A stretch of DNA of 64,000 nucleotides, taken from positions 992,001-1,056,000 of the forward strand of contig NC_020520.1 in NCBI RefSeq assembly GCF_000348785.1, given 5' to 3'. The DNA is from Ilumatobacter coccineus YM16-304. Lineage in GTDB: Bacteria > Actinomycetota > Acidimicrobiia > Acidimicrobiales > Ilumatobacteraceae. A program made the position numbers and the translations under genes. Of the stretch, positions 32,585 through 41,101 are shown piece after piece. The notes under the pieces were generated by a model. The model was not told the DNA's origin, did no database searches, and saw only the letters and a list, made by a program, of their open reading frames with translations. Within the stretch, counting starts at the first letter, position 1; each line of letters opens with the position of its first letter.

Positions 32585-34545
32585 CAGCAGGTGACGGAGA
32601 CGTTGACGGAGCCGCCGGTGGAGGAGGTGTTGCCACGGGAGTCGGTGGCGCTGACCGACCAACTCCACGTGCCGTTCACCTCCGAGCTCGACACGTAACC
32701 GATCTGGATCGTGCCCGACCACGGGCCGACGCTGGTCGGCGGGGCCAACGCGGTCGAACCCGACTGGCCGAGCGGCCCGCCCGACACGGCGAACGTGGCG
32801 CTGATCGGCGGGGACTCGTCGGAGATGTCGGCGAGCCCGGAGAAATAGAGCACGCACCCGGCGCCGAACGGGCCCGAAGAGAACACGGCCGGCGTGCTCG
32901 CCGACAGCGTCGGCGGACGCTCGACCGATGCCTGCAGGTCGAGCGGGAGCGACTGGCCACCGCCCGACACCTGCACGTTGCGGAACTGGGTCTGCCCCTC
33001 GGGGAGCCCCGACCGGTCGATGGAAGCGACGATCTGCTGGGTTTCACCGGGGCTCAGCGTTCCCGAGGTGGGTGACACGGTGAAGGGGGCCGTGGCGCCG
33101 GTGACGGTGTAGCTGATCGGCTGACCACCGGTGTTCGACACGGTGACCGACCCGGAGTTCGAGTTGGATCCCAGGTTGATCAGGCCACCCGAGAGGCTCA
33201 GTTGGCCCGGAGCCGCGGGTTCGGTGGTGGTCGTCGTGGTGGTCGTGGTCGTGGTGGTGGCCGGCGGGAGCGTCGTCGGCGGTGAGGTGGCGGGTGGTGA
33301 CGTCGGCGTCGGCGCAACGGTCGCCGGCGGCGGCGGAGGAGGCGGAGGCGGGGCTTGCGTGACGGCTGGAGCGACCGTGGTGGGGGCAACGGTCGTGGTG
33401 ACGGCGGTGGTCGTCGTCGTGTCGGGGACGGTCGTCGTGGTGGTCGTCGGCCCGGTCGTGCTGGTCGTCGAACTGGTCGACGACGAAGACGACGACGGAG
33501 CGACGGCCAGATCGGTCGTGGTGGTCTCGGGAGCGAGCGTCGTGGTGGTGTCGATCGTGGCGCCTCGCAACGAGTCGGACTCGCCCGTCTGATTGAGCCA
33601 GAAGAAGCTCAACGACGCGACGACGAGAACGAGCGACGCAGCGGCCGTCGGTGCCACCCACGCGGCGACCTTGCGACCCATGCGCACGACCTGCGGGAAG
33701 CCGCCGTCGGCGGTGAAGCCGTACGGCGTGGACGGGGCCGCTGCCTGCACGGCGGCCGCCTCGAGAATGCGGTCGCGGAGCGAGACCGGAGCGGCGAGCA
33801 CCGGCGCGCCGGCGAACAGGGCGAGCGGTGCGACCTTGCCGCGGTGCGTGTCGCAGACCTCGCAGTTGTCGATGTGTCGAGCGACGCGCTTGCGGATGAG
33901 CACGGTGAACTCGCCGTCCCACTTGGCGAGCAGCTTGTCGAGATCGTCGCAGTCCTTGCGGCCGGCCTTGGCGACGACGAACGCCGACAGACTCCGCTCG
34001 ACGCGCTCGCGCATGCGGTGCACGAGCGTGTAGCTCTGATTCGCGCTCACGCCCAGCGCGTCCGCCAGGTCTTGACCTTCGAGCCCCTGGCGCACCGAGA
34101 GTTCGAGCACGAGTTGGTCGCGCTCGTCGAGCCCGCGCGCGGCACCGCGAACGAGTTCGGCGAGATCCTCGCCAGCGGTGTCTTCGATGACTTCCTCGTC
34201 GACGTCGAGGTGGCGATCGTCAGCCATGTCGTATCCGTCGTCCGCCCCAGAGAAGTCGGTCGCGATCGTGCGTTTCCGCTTCTTCGTGCGCCGATACACC
34301 TCGTTGCGCAGGATCGCGAACAGCCAGGGCTTCAGTCGCTCGGGATCGCGCAGCTGGCCGAGTCGTTCGGCAGCGATGAGGATGACGTCTTGCAGCACAT
34401 CGGCCGACTCGTGGCGGTCGTTGAGCATCGCCGCCGCCGTGTCGTGCAGCGAATCGGCATATCGGTCGTAGATCCCAGCGAGCGCGCTCGGGTCGCCGGC
34501 CAGATGGCTGGCGACCAGTTGGGCGTCGGTGTCGGTGGTTGTCAT
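32584..34545 (-). CDS. ECF sigma factor fused to zinc-motif, membrane span and exported domain
   Basis: The protein has 653 residues. Sigma region 2 lies at about 8-92 (SLHDTAAAMLNDRHESADVLQDV, LKPWLFAILRNEVYRR in parts). Sigma region 4 lies at about 125-190 (LDERDQLVLELSVRQGLEGQDL, GVSANQSYTLVHRM). H224-x3-C228-x2-C231 (HIDNCEVC) follows, like the zinc-binding anti-sigma motif. A single span covers 295-316, a Thr/Pro-rich stalk 331-443, then a BACON-like beta domain (about 445-540) and a C-terminal beta domain. It thus combines sigma, anti-sigma-like and sensor parts in one chain. The frame is uninterrupted, so the fusion appears genuine. Confidence 0.85.
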   Translation of the reverse strand: MTTTDTDAQLVASHLAGDPSALAGIYDRYADSLHDTAAAMLNDRHESADVLQDVILIAAERLGQLRDPERLKPWLFAILRNEVYRRTKKRKRTIATDFSGADDGYDMADDRHLDVDEEVIEDTAGEDLAELVRGAARGLDERDQLVLELSVRQGLEGQDLADALGVSANQSYTLVHRMRERVERSLSAFVVAKAGRKDCDDLDKLLAKWDGEFTVLIRKRVARHIDNCEVCDTHRGKVAPLALFAGAPVLAAPVSLRDRILEAAAVQAAAPSTPYGFTADGGFPQVVRMGRKVAAWVAPTAAASLVLVVASLSFFWLNQTGESDSLRGATIDTTTTLAPETTTTDLAVAPSSSSSSTSSTTSTTGPTTTTTTVPDTTTTTAVTTTVAPTTVAPAVTQAPPPPPPPPPATVAPTPTSPPATSPPTTLPPATTTTTTTTTTTTEPAAPGQLSLSGGLINLGSNSNSGSVTVSNTGGQPISYTVTGATAPFTVSPTSGTLSPGETQQIVASIDRSGLPEGQTQFRNVQVSGGGQSLPLDLQASVERPPTLSASTPAVFSSGPFGAGCVLYFSGLADISDESPPISATFAVSGGPLGQSGSTALAPPTSVGPWSGTIQIGYVSSSEVNGTWSWSVSATDSRGNTSSTGGSVNVSVTC

Positions 34546-34643
34546 GGACCATGGGTCATCTCCTCACCTGTCCAGAGCAGGCGGGGATGACGTTCTCGCG
34601 GTTTTCGACGAGGAGTTCTCGTCAGTTCGTGGTCAGGAAATCG

Positions 34644-35552
34644 TCACCACGACCAACCCATCGTACGCATCAGCGGTGAGCCGGTGAAGACGACATTCGG
34701 ATCGACGTTCGGAGCATCGGGCGGGCCGGACTGTGGCTCGACGCAGGTGGCGTGTTCCGGGCGGTCGTACACGACGAGATGATCGCAGTCGGAGGTGACG
34801 GTGACGACGGGCGCGATCTCCCGTCGGTAGACGAGTCGGACGGGAGCCGAATTGCGGAAACAGTCGTCCCACGGACCGGGTGTCGGGTCACGCAGTTCGC
34901 CCGTCGGGAGGCCGATCTCGTCGAGGACGTACATCGCCGTCGGCGACACGTCGAGCGTCTCCGGCTTCACGAACCACGGGTGCCAGCCGATCGCCGCTGG
35001 GAACGACGTGTCGGCCGCAGCCTCGACCGACAGCGTGAACTCCATGCCGTCGGGCCGGAGCCGAATCGACTGGCGCGCCGTGCCAGGAAACGGCCAACCG
35101 CCCACCTGGTCGATGGGGCAGTGCAGCGCGCACCGGTCGTCGCCGACATCGGCGACCGACCACGGACGTTGGAACGTCGTGCCGTGGATCGCATGTTGCC
35201 GCCAGGCGGACGATCCGGGGTCGGGCGAGCGGTCGAGCGCCGGGACCGGCGGATCGACGCGGCCGCCGCCGGTCGTCGTGCCGTCTTCGTGGTTGAGGTC
35301 GATGCTGATCGTCCGTCCCTCGAACTCGAACCGTCCGTGGCGGAGCCGACCGGCCCACGGCGCCATCGGGAACGATCCCCACGACGTCGCCGTCGCCTGC
35401 CCGACGTCGCCGCTGGCCGCCAACAGATCGACCGATTCGCCGCCTCGCTCGATGGTGACCTGCCGCACCCGTCCGCCGCACGCGAGGTCGATCTCGGCGG
35501 TCACGCTCGTCGCCCCGTCGGTGGCCGTGAGCAGGAGGACGTCGTCGGTCAT
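34644..35552 (-). CDS. aldose 1-epimerase family protein
   Basis: The 302-residue protein matches galactose-mutarotase-like enzymes that interconvert sugar anomers. Motifs include SFPMAPWAGRLRHGRF near residue 60, AIHGTTFQRPW (catalytic His region) and FPAAIGWHPWF (second His), with VVYDRPEHATCVEPQSGPP near the C-terminus holding the catalytic Glu. The ATG at 35552 follows TACAGT by 7 nt, a leaderless-type start. It is divergent from dtd by 49 nt. Sugar specificity unknown. Confidence 0.88.
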   Translation of the reverse strand: MTDDVLLLTATDGATSVTAEIDLACGGRVRQVTIERGGESVDLLAASGDVGQATATSWGSFPMAPWAGRLRHGRFEFEGRTISIDLNHEDGTTTGGGRVDPPVPALDRSPDPGSSAWRQHAIHGTTFQRPWSVADVGDDRCALHCPIDQVGGWPFPGTARQSIRLRPDGMEFTLSVEAAADTSFPAAIGWHPWFVKPETLDVSPTAMYVLDEIGLPTGELRDPTPGPWDDCFRNSAPVRLVYRREIAPVVTVTSDCDHLVVYDRPEHATCVEPQSGPPDAPNVDPNVVFTGSPLMRTMGWSW

Positions 35553-35559
35553 CGTCGGA

Positions 35560-35565
35560 ACTGTA
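35560..35565 (-). promoter_or_regulatory. TACAGT -10-like box for the aldose epimerase gene
   Basis: On the minus strand TACAGT lies 7 nt before the ATG at 35552, the leaderless spacing. Confidence 0.5.
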
Positions 35566-35601
35566 GGGAACGAGCGGCCGAAGCTGCGGCACACTGTCGG
35601 C

Positions 35602-36057
35602 ATGCGTGCACTGGTGCAACGAGTGGAACGGGCGTCGGTCACGAGCCGCGCGAGCGCTGACGACGAATTCGAGTTGGCCGGATCGATCGGGCACGGCCTG
35701 TGTGCGTTCGTCGGCGTGACCCACGACGACACCACCGCGCAGGCCGACAAGCTCGCCGCGAAGATCTGGGGACTGCGGATCTTCGACGATGCCGACGGCG
35801 TGATGAACCTCGGTGCTGCCGACGTGGGCGCGCAGGTGCTCGTGGTGAGTCAGTTCACGCTGTACGGCAACACCGAGAAGGGGCGCCGCCCGAGTTGGGT
35901 CGACGCCGCTCGCCCGGAGCACGCCGAGCCGTTGGTCGAGCGTGTGGTGGAGCAGTTGCGTGCCGCAGGCGCCGATGTGGCCACCGGCAGGTTCCGCACC
36001 GAGATGCAGGTCGAGTTGGTCAACGACGGCCCGATCACCCTGATGCTCGAGACCTGA
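35602..36057 (+). CDS. dtd: D-aminoacyl-tRNA deacylase
   Basis: Dtd removes D-amino acids (and glycine) mischarged on tRNA. The 151-residue protein has MRALVQRVERASVT at the start, the catalytic VVSQFTLYGNTEKGRRPSW motif and the C-terminal VELVNDGPIT (Gly-Pro cross-subunit motif). The ATG at 35602 has CACACT 6 nt upstream, a weaker leaderless-type box. A much longer in-frame reading from 34852 is antisense to the epimerase gene and rejected. Confidence 0.95.
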   Translation: MRALVQRVERASVTSRASADDEFELAGSIGHGLCAFVGVTHDDTTAQADKLAAKIWGLRIFDDADGVMNLGAADVGAQVLVVSQFTLYGNTEKGRRPSWVDAARPEHAEPLVERVVEQLRAAGADVATGRFRTEMQVELVNDGPITLMLET

Positions 36058-36113
36058 GCGAGCGGCTGCGAGCGGGCGACCGCAAGCCAGCAGCCGACGC
36101 AAGGCGTCAACGG

Positions 36114-37700
36114 TCAGCCCTCGGCGACCAGCTCGGACTCGGTCTCGGACGCGGAGCTGCTGGAGCGCCGCTTGATCGACATCGAGACCGCGGCGGCGAA
36201 CGCGATGAGCAGTGCGGCGATGAACGGGCGGTCGCCGAGCGAGACGTACCACGTGTTGCCCGAGCGCAACTCGATGTCGCGGACGATCACCGTCTGCTCG
36301 CGCTGGCTGCTGCGCTCGACCACGTCGCCGTCGGGTGACACGAACGCCGTGAAGCCGGTCGGCGCTGCCTGCACCACCCAGCGGCCGGTCTCGATCGCCC
36401 GCAATCGACTCGATGCGACCTGCTGTGTCTGCACGATCGTGCCCGTGTAGCTCGCACCGTTGGTCGGGTTCAGGATCGCCTGCGCTCCGAGCGCCACACC
36501 TTCGCGAGCGCGCCCACCGAAGAACACCTCCCACGAGATCACGGTCGCCAGCCGTTCGCCACCCGGAAGATCGAGGTAGGCGGGCGTGGTGCCGGCGACG
36601 GCATCGCCGATCTGGTCGACCGCCGAGCTGAGCTTCTCGATCACGCCCCGGAGCGGCACGTACTCGCCGAAGGGCACGCGGCGGACCTTGTCGTATCGGC
36701 TCGTGATCTCGCCGTCGGGTGTGACGATCACCTGCGCGTTGGTGAAGCGGCGGCTGCCGTCGTCGAGGACCACGTCTTCGGTCAGCCCGACCGAGATCGG
36801 CACGTCGAGGCGGGCGGCCTCGGCGGTGACCAGCGCAGCGATCTCGGAGCCTTCGAAGCGGATGACGTCCATCGTGTTCTCGGGCCAGAAGACGAGATCG
36901 AGTTCGGGGTCGGGTTCGATCGTGGCGGTCGCCTCGAGGTGTCGTTGCGTCACCTCGATCGACGGCACGTCGAGCGCTCGCGTGCCCTGCTCGCCGCCGC
37001 CCTGAACGGCGGCAACGCGGAGGGTCTCACCGGTCGGGGATCCCGTCGGTGCCACGAACGACACGAGCACGACCGCCACGGCCGCGACCGCACCGGCGAG
37101 GGCCTGCGGTGATCGGCGCCGAAGGAGATCGGGGCGGGACGCGGCGAAACCGATCTGGAACGTGACCCAGCTGAGCAGGATGACGCCGCCGACGCGGGCG
37201 ACGGTGGCCAACGGGCCCGACACCTGCGAGATGCCGAGCGATGCGAGCGGCACGCCGCCGAACGGGAACGAGAACCGCAGCGCTTCGACGAGGGTGTGCG
37301 CGGCGGGGCGGCCGATCGAGGCCCAGCGGCCGGTCGGAGCGACCCACGCGGCCAGACCGTGCAGGGCGGCGAAGATGGCCGCGGCGGCGAGATAGCCGGG
37401 GAGGGTGAGCTGCACCATCCACCCCATGCCGAGGTACATCCACCCGGCGCCGAAGAGCCAACCGCGGCGTCGGCGTTGCTTGGCGGTGGCGCACCCGTCG
37501 AGGACGAGGCCGAACAGGGCGATGCCGACGAGGGCCAGCGGCCAGAACCCCCACGGCGGCAGCGACAGCGCGACCAGGGCACCCGAGCCGAGCGCGAGCG
37601 CCGGCGCCGCGATCCGATCGACGAGTGGCGGAGCAACGACGGTGTCGTCGCTCGGAGCGCTCTCGGGCGCGGCCTCGACATCGTCGGTGGGTGTTGACAC
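36114..37700 (-). CDS. lnt: apolipoprotein N-acyltransferase-like protein (catalytic Cys replaced by Ser)
   Basis: Lnt N-acylates lipoproteins at the membrane. The 528-residue protein has about seven to eight spans in the first 215 residues, then a nitrilase domain with catalytic Glu in FWPENTMD (E274) and Lys in RYDKVRRVPFGEYVP (K338). The third catalytic position, the Cys of the (I)CYE motif, is Ser389 here (VISWEVFFGG, codon TCG). A C-terminal span ends the protein. A GTG start at 37700 sits in the palindrome GGGTGTTGACACCC. The swap may abolish or change activity, or mark a lineage variant. Confidence 0.85.
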   Translation of the reverse strand: MSTPTDDVEAAPESAPSDDTVVAPPLVDRIAAPALALGSGALVALSLPPWGFWPLALVGIALFGLVLDGCATAKQRRRRGWLFGAGWMYLGMGWMVQLTLPGYLAAAAIFAALHGLAAWVAPTGRWASIGRPAAHTLVEALRFSFPFGGVPLASLGISQVSGPLATVARVGGVILLSWVTFQIGFAASRPDLLRRRSPQALAGAVAAVAVVLVSFVAPTGSPTGETLRVAAVQGGGEQGTRALDVPSIEVTQRHLEATATIEPDPELDLVFWPENTMDVIRFEGSEIAALVTAEAARLDVPISVGLTEDVVLDDGSRRFTNAQVIVTPDGEITSRYDKVRRVPFGEYVPLRGVIEKLSSAVDQIGDAVAGTTPAYLDLPGGERLATVISWEVFFGGRAREGVALGAQAILNPTNGASYTGTIVQTQQVASSRLRAIETGRWVVQAAPTGFTAFVSPDGDVVERSSQREQTVIVRDIELRSGNTWYVSLGDRPFIAALLIAFAAAVSMSIKRRSSSSASETESELVAEG

Positions 37701-37710
37701 CCGCAGTGTT

Positions 37711-38490
37711 CTACTCCGAAAGCGCGAGGTTGACGACGATGCGCTGCGCGACCGATCCGGGCGGATGGCAGGCGAACAGCGTCGCGGTCGGCGTGTCGGT
37801 CGGGTCGACGATCCAGATCGCGTCGGGGTTGACGATCTGCGTGCCGGTCACCGTGTACTCGATGACTTCGCCATCGACCGTGAAGTTGACCACGTCGCCG
37901 GCGACCAGCGTGTCGATGTGGCGGAACGGGCCGCCGTGGCTCGTCCGGTGGGCAGCGACCACGACGTTGCCGACCTCGCCGGGCATCGCCGTGCCGGGCC
38001 AGTGGCCCGGGCCGTTGTCGAGCGTGGTGAGTCGGATGCCTTCGAGCAACGGTTCGTCGACCCCGAGCTTCGGGATCGAGATGCCACCGAGTTGGATCTG
38101 GTCTTCGTAGCCGCGCGGATCGGCGGGCGGAGCGATCGGAACGTCGGGCTGCTCGGGCAACGTGCTCGGCGGCACGGTCGTGGAGGTGGTGGTCGTCGTC
38201 GACGTGGTGGAGGTCGTGGACGTGGTGGGAGTGGTGGTCGGGGCCGGCTGTGTGGTGACCTCGGCCTCGCTGAACACCTCGGCGGACGCCTCGGTGGTCG
38301 TGGTGGCGACAGTGGTCGTGGTGAGATCGGACGCCTCGGCCGTCTTGATCGAGTCGCCGTCGGATTGCATTGCGAACACGACGCCGCCGATGGCGAGCGC
38401 CACGACCGCAACGGGCGCGCCGATCATGAGCGCGCGGCGACGAGACCCCTCGGACTCCGTCGACTCGGTGCGTGTGCGCAGGCCCTTCAT
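37711..38490 (-). CDS. class E/F-like sortase
   Basis: The 259-residue protein has one N-terminal span (19-41), a Thr-rich stalk of about 60 residues, and a sortase beta-barrel with ISIPKLGVDEPLLEG, GNVVVAAHRTSHGG (catalytic His) and TLFACHPPGSVAQRIVV (catalytic Cys and Arg). Sortases attach proteins to peptidoglycan or pilins. No sorting-signal substrate is visible nearby. The ATG at 38490 lies 7 nt after the hemY stop; an earlier in-frame ATG at 38541 overlaps hemY. It sits between hemY and lnt in one minus-strand run. Confidence 0.85.
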   Translation of the reverse strand: MKGLRTRTESTESEGSRRRALMIGAPVAVVALAIGGVVFAMQSDGDSIKTAEASDLTTTTVATTTTEASAEVFSEAEVTTQPAPTTTPTTSTTSTTSTTTTTSTTVPPSTLPEQPDVPIAPPADPRGYEDQIQLGGISIPKLGVDEPLLEGIRLTTLDNGPGHWPGTAMPGEVGNVVVAAHRTSHGGPFRHIDTLVAGDVVNFTVDGEVIEYTVTGTQIVNPDAIWIVDPTDTPTATLFACHPPGSVAQRIVVNLALSE

Positions 38491-38497
38491 CCGCAAC

Positions 38498-39871
38498 TCA
38501 TGATGCCAGAGTTCGTGCGTGGCGGACCGCGTGTTCCGCATTTGTTCTCCCGCTGCGGATGCACGCCGGAATGCCGATGCCGTCGTACCCGGCGCCGGCC
38601 ACGAAGATCCCGTCGGGCAGATGGCTGCGCAGATCGTCGACCCGTGCCCGGTGGTGCGGCCGGTACTGGGCGAAGGCTCCGGGCCACCGGGTGATGCGGA
38701 CTTCGAGTGGGCTGAACGCCACGCCGAGGTGGCGGTCGAGGTCGGCGAGCACTCGTTCGACGATCTCGTCGTCGGAGAGGTGCAGCACCGGAGCGCCGTC
38801 ACGCCCGACCGACACGCGGAGGACCTGCCCACCCGACGGCGGCGTCCAGTGCGCCCACTTCTGCGAACCGAACGACACGGCGGTCACGTCGCGCTGCACT
38901 GGCTTGGGCACCAGGTAGCCGCTGCGGCCGGTGAACCGTTCGGGCCACTCGCCGTCGTCGACGTGCAGGGTCACCATCACCACGTCGGCCGACGCGGACT
39001 CGATCGCTGCTCCCAGATCGGCGCCGGGCAGCGTGCTCACCAGCGTGCGGGGCGGGGCGGCGATCACCACGGCGTCGAACACGTCGCCGGCCACCCGCCA
39101 CCGAGAGTCGTCGGGCTCAGCGGTCACCGATGCTCCGAGGCGGACGTCGGCCCCGCGTTGGCGAGCGGCCTCGACGGTGGCGTCGGTCAGTCGGGGCATG
39201 CCACCGGCGGGCGCGGCGAAGATCGGTGCGGCCGTGGCCGACGCGGTGCCGGCGTTCTTCGCAGCGATCTTGCGAGCGCCGAGCAGCAAGCTCCGATGCG
39301 AACTCAGCGCGGCGAGTTGCGGGATCTCGGCGAGGCTGAACCGGTCGGTGTCGGCCGCGTAGATGCTGCCGACCAACGCGTCGACGAGGCGTTCGTGGAC
39401 CTCGTCACCGAAGCGGGCCCGCACGAACGCGCCGATGCTGTCGGGAGCGAGCGAGGTGCGCGGCAGGAACGGTTCGAGTGCGGCGCGGGCCTTGCCGCGC
39501 CAGGTGAGCAGGCCGCTGCGGGCGAGCGCGAACGGGTTGCCCGGCACGCCGAGCACCAAACCGTCGGGGATGTCGTGCATGCGGTCGTACCAGACCGCGG
39601 CGCCGACCTTCTCGGGGTGGACGAGTTCGTCGCCGATCCCGACCTCGGCGGCCAACGCGACGGCATCGGGCACCCGGGCGAGGAACGCGTCGGCTGCGGC
39701 ATCGACATGGGCGACACCGGCGAACGGTGTGGAGGCCATCTTGCCGCCGACACGATCATCGGCTTCGAACAGGGTGACCGACTCGGCCGACGAGGCGGCC
39801 TCGAAGGCAGCGGCCGCACCGGTGATGCCGCCACCGATGACGGCGACGCGTCCTGCTCGCTGATCGGTCAT
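38498..39871 (-). CDS. hemY: protoporphyrinogen/coproporphyrinogen oxidase
   Basis: This FAD-dependent enzyme oxidises the porphyrinogen late in heme synthesis; in actinobacteria the coproporphyrin-dependent form (CgoX) is usual. The 457-residue protein opens with the dinucleotide fold RVAVIGGGITGAAAAFEAA and DDRVGGKMAS, and ends with GIFVAGAGYDGIGIPACIRSG, the second FAD motif. The ATG at 39871 lies 13 nt after the hemE stop, so hemE-hemY are one unit. Confidence 0.9.
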   Translation of the reverse strand: MTDQRAGRVAVIGGGITGAAAAFEAASSAESVTLFEADDRVGGKMASTPFAGVAHVDAAADAFLARVPDAVALAAEVGIGDELVHPEKVGAAVWYDRMHDIPDGLVLGVPGNPFALARSGLLTWRGKARAALEPFLPRTSLAPDSIGAFVRARFGDEVHERLVDALVGSIYAADTDRFSLAEIPQLAALSSHRSLLLGARKIAAKNAGTASATAAPIFAAPAGGMPRLTDATVEAARQRGADVRLGASVTAEPDDSRWRVAGDVFDAVVIAAPPRTLVSTLPGADLGAAIESASADVVMVTLHVDDGEWPERFTGRSGYLVPKPVQRDVTAVSFGSQKWAHWTPPSGGQVLRVSVGRDGAPVLHLSDDEIVERVLADLDRHLGVAFSPLEVRITRWPGAFAQYRPHHRARVDDLRSHLPDGIFVAGAGYDGIGIPACIRSGRTNAEHAVRHARTLAS

Positions 39872-39884
39872 GGCTGGGCGCGGG

Positions 39885-40952
39885 CTAGGAGGTGCGCTCG
39901 TGGACGAGGTCGACGACGGCTTGCAGCACGCCCGGGTCGCTGTGCTGGTTGACGCCGTGGCCCAGGTTGAAGATGTGGCCAGGATGCTGTGATCCGTCGG
40001 CTCGTCGATTGTCGGCGAGCACTTGCTCGGCGCCGCGCACCGCAGCGGACTCGCCGGCGAGGACGAGCGCCGGATCGAGGTTGCCCTGCACGACGAGGTC
40101 GTCGCCGAGTCGGCTGCGCGCCTCGTCGATCGGCGTGCGCCAGTCGAGACCGAGCACGCGCCGACCATCGGCCGGCATCGCGTCGTACATCGACTCGAGC
40201 AGGTGGTCGCAACCGATGCCGAAGTGGATGTACGCGGCGTCGGGGTGGCGTTCGTGCAACTCGGCGAACACGCGAGTCGAGTGCGGCTTCACGAAGTGCT
40301 CGTAGTCACGCTTGCTCAGCGATCCGGTCCACGAGTCGAACAACTGGAAGGCGCGGGCGCCCGCCGAGAGTTGCGCGCTGATGAAGGTGATCGCCGAGGT
40401 GGCCAGGCGGTCCATCACGTCGTTGAACAGCGACTCGTCGTCGTACATCATCGCCTTGGTGTAGCGATAGTCCTTGCTCGGCCGCCCTTCGATCAGGTAG
40501 CTGCCCACGGTGAACGGTGCGCCGGCGAAGGCGAGGAGCGGCACGTCGGCAGGGAGTTCGGCGGCGAGCAGCTTCACCGTGTCGACCACGTAGCTCACGT
40601 CGTCGACTTCGAGCGGACGGAGGCGATCGAGGTCGGCTCGCGAACGGAACGGCACGTCGGCGACGGGTCCGGTGCCGGGGGCGACGTCGATGCCGAAACC
40701 GACCGCGTGCGGCGGCACCACGATGTCGGAGTAGAGCACCGCCGCGTCGACGCCGTAGCGGCGCACCGGTTGGAGCGTGATCTCGGCCGCCACGTCCGGC
40801 TGCTTGATGGCGTGGAGGATCGAGCCTTCGCCGCGCACCGACTTGTACTCGGGGAGCGAGCGTCCGGCTTGGCGCATGAACCACACCGGGGTGTGACGCC
40901 CGCTGCGACCGTGGGCCGCGTCGAGGAAGGGCACGTCTACAGCGTCAGACAT
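39885..40952 (-). CDS. hemE: uroporphyrinogen decarboxylase
   Basis: HemE converts uroporphyrinogen III to coproporphyrinogen III. The 355-residue protein has the signature PVWFMRQAGRSLPEY (usual RQAGRYxPEY), LYSDIVVPPHAVGFGIDV, FAGAPFTVGSYLIEG and FNLGHGVNQHSDPG near the C-terminus. ATG at 40952 is chosen; a TAGCGT box lies 8 nt upstream. It is divergent from the HelD-like gene and heads the run hemE-hemY-sortase-lnt. Confidence 0.95.
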   Translation of the reverse strand: MSDAVDVPFLDAAHGRSGRHTPVWFMRQAGRSLPEYKSVRGEGSILHAIKQPDVAAEITLQPVRRYGVDAAVLYSDIVVPPHAVGFGIDVAPGTGPVADVPFRSRADLDRLRPLEVDDVSYVVDTVKLLAAELPADVPLLAFAGAPFTVGSYLIEGRPSKDYRYTKAMMYDDESLFNDVMDRLATSAITFISAQLSAGARAFQLFDSWTGSLSKRDYEHFVKPHSTRVFAELHERHPDAAYIHFGIGCDHLLESMYDAMPADGRRVLGLDWRTPIDEARSRLGDDLVVQGNLDPALVLAGESAAVRGAEQVLADNRRADGSQHPGHIFNLGHGVNQHSDPGVLQAVVDLVHERTS

Positions 40953-41101
40953 CGGCGATGACGCTATCGGCGAGCCTCCGACCCCGGGTCGGCCGCACGT
41001 GGTTCCGACGCACGACCCCGGGTCGGCCGCACGCACTCGCGACCGGTGTGACGCAGGTGAGATCAGCGTTGTGCAGCCACGCCGATAGCATTTCTGCGCC
41101 C

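Noticed and set aside
34852-35601. A long N-terminal extension of dtd
   Set aside because: It is antisense to the aldose epimerase gene; Dtd always starts close to MRALVQRV.
37689-37702. GGGTGTTGACACCC palindrome over the lnt start as an operator
   Set aside because: A 14-nt palindrome of this kind is plausible by chance in GC-rich DNA and no regulator or second copy links to it.
40958-41101. An extended HelD start upstream of 41102
   Set aside because: The extension crosses the divergent hemE promoter region and has no family similarity; MTQHPDFADEQAYIDHAYE is the natural N-terminus.
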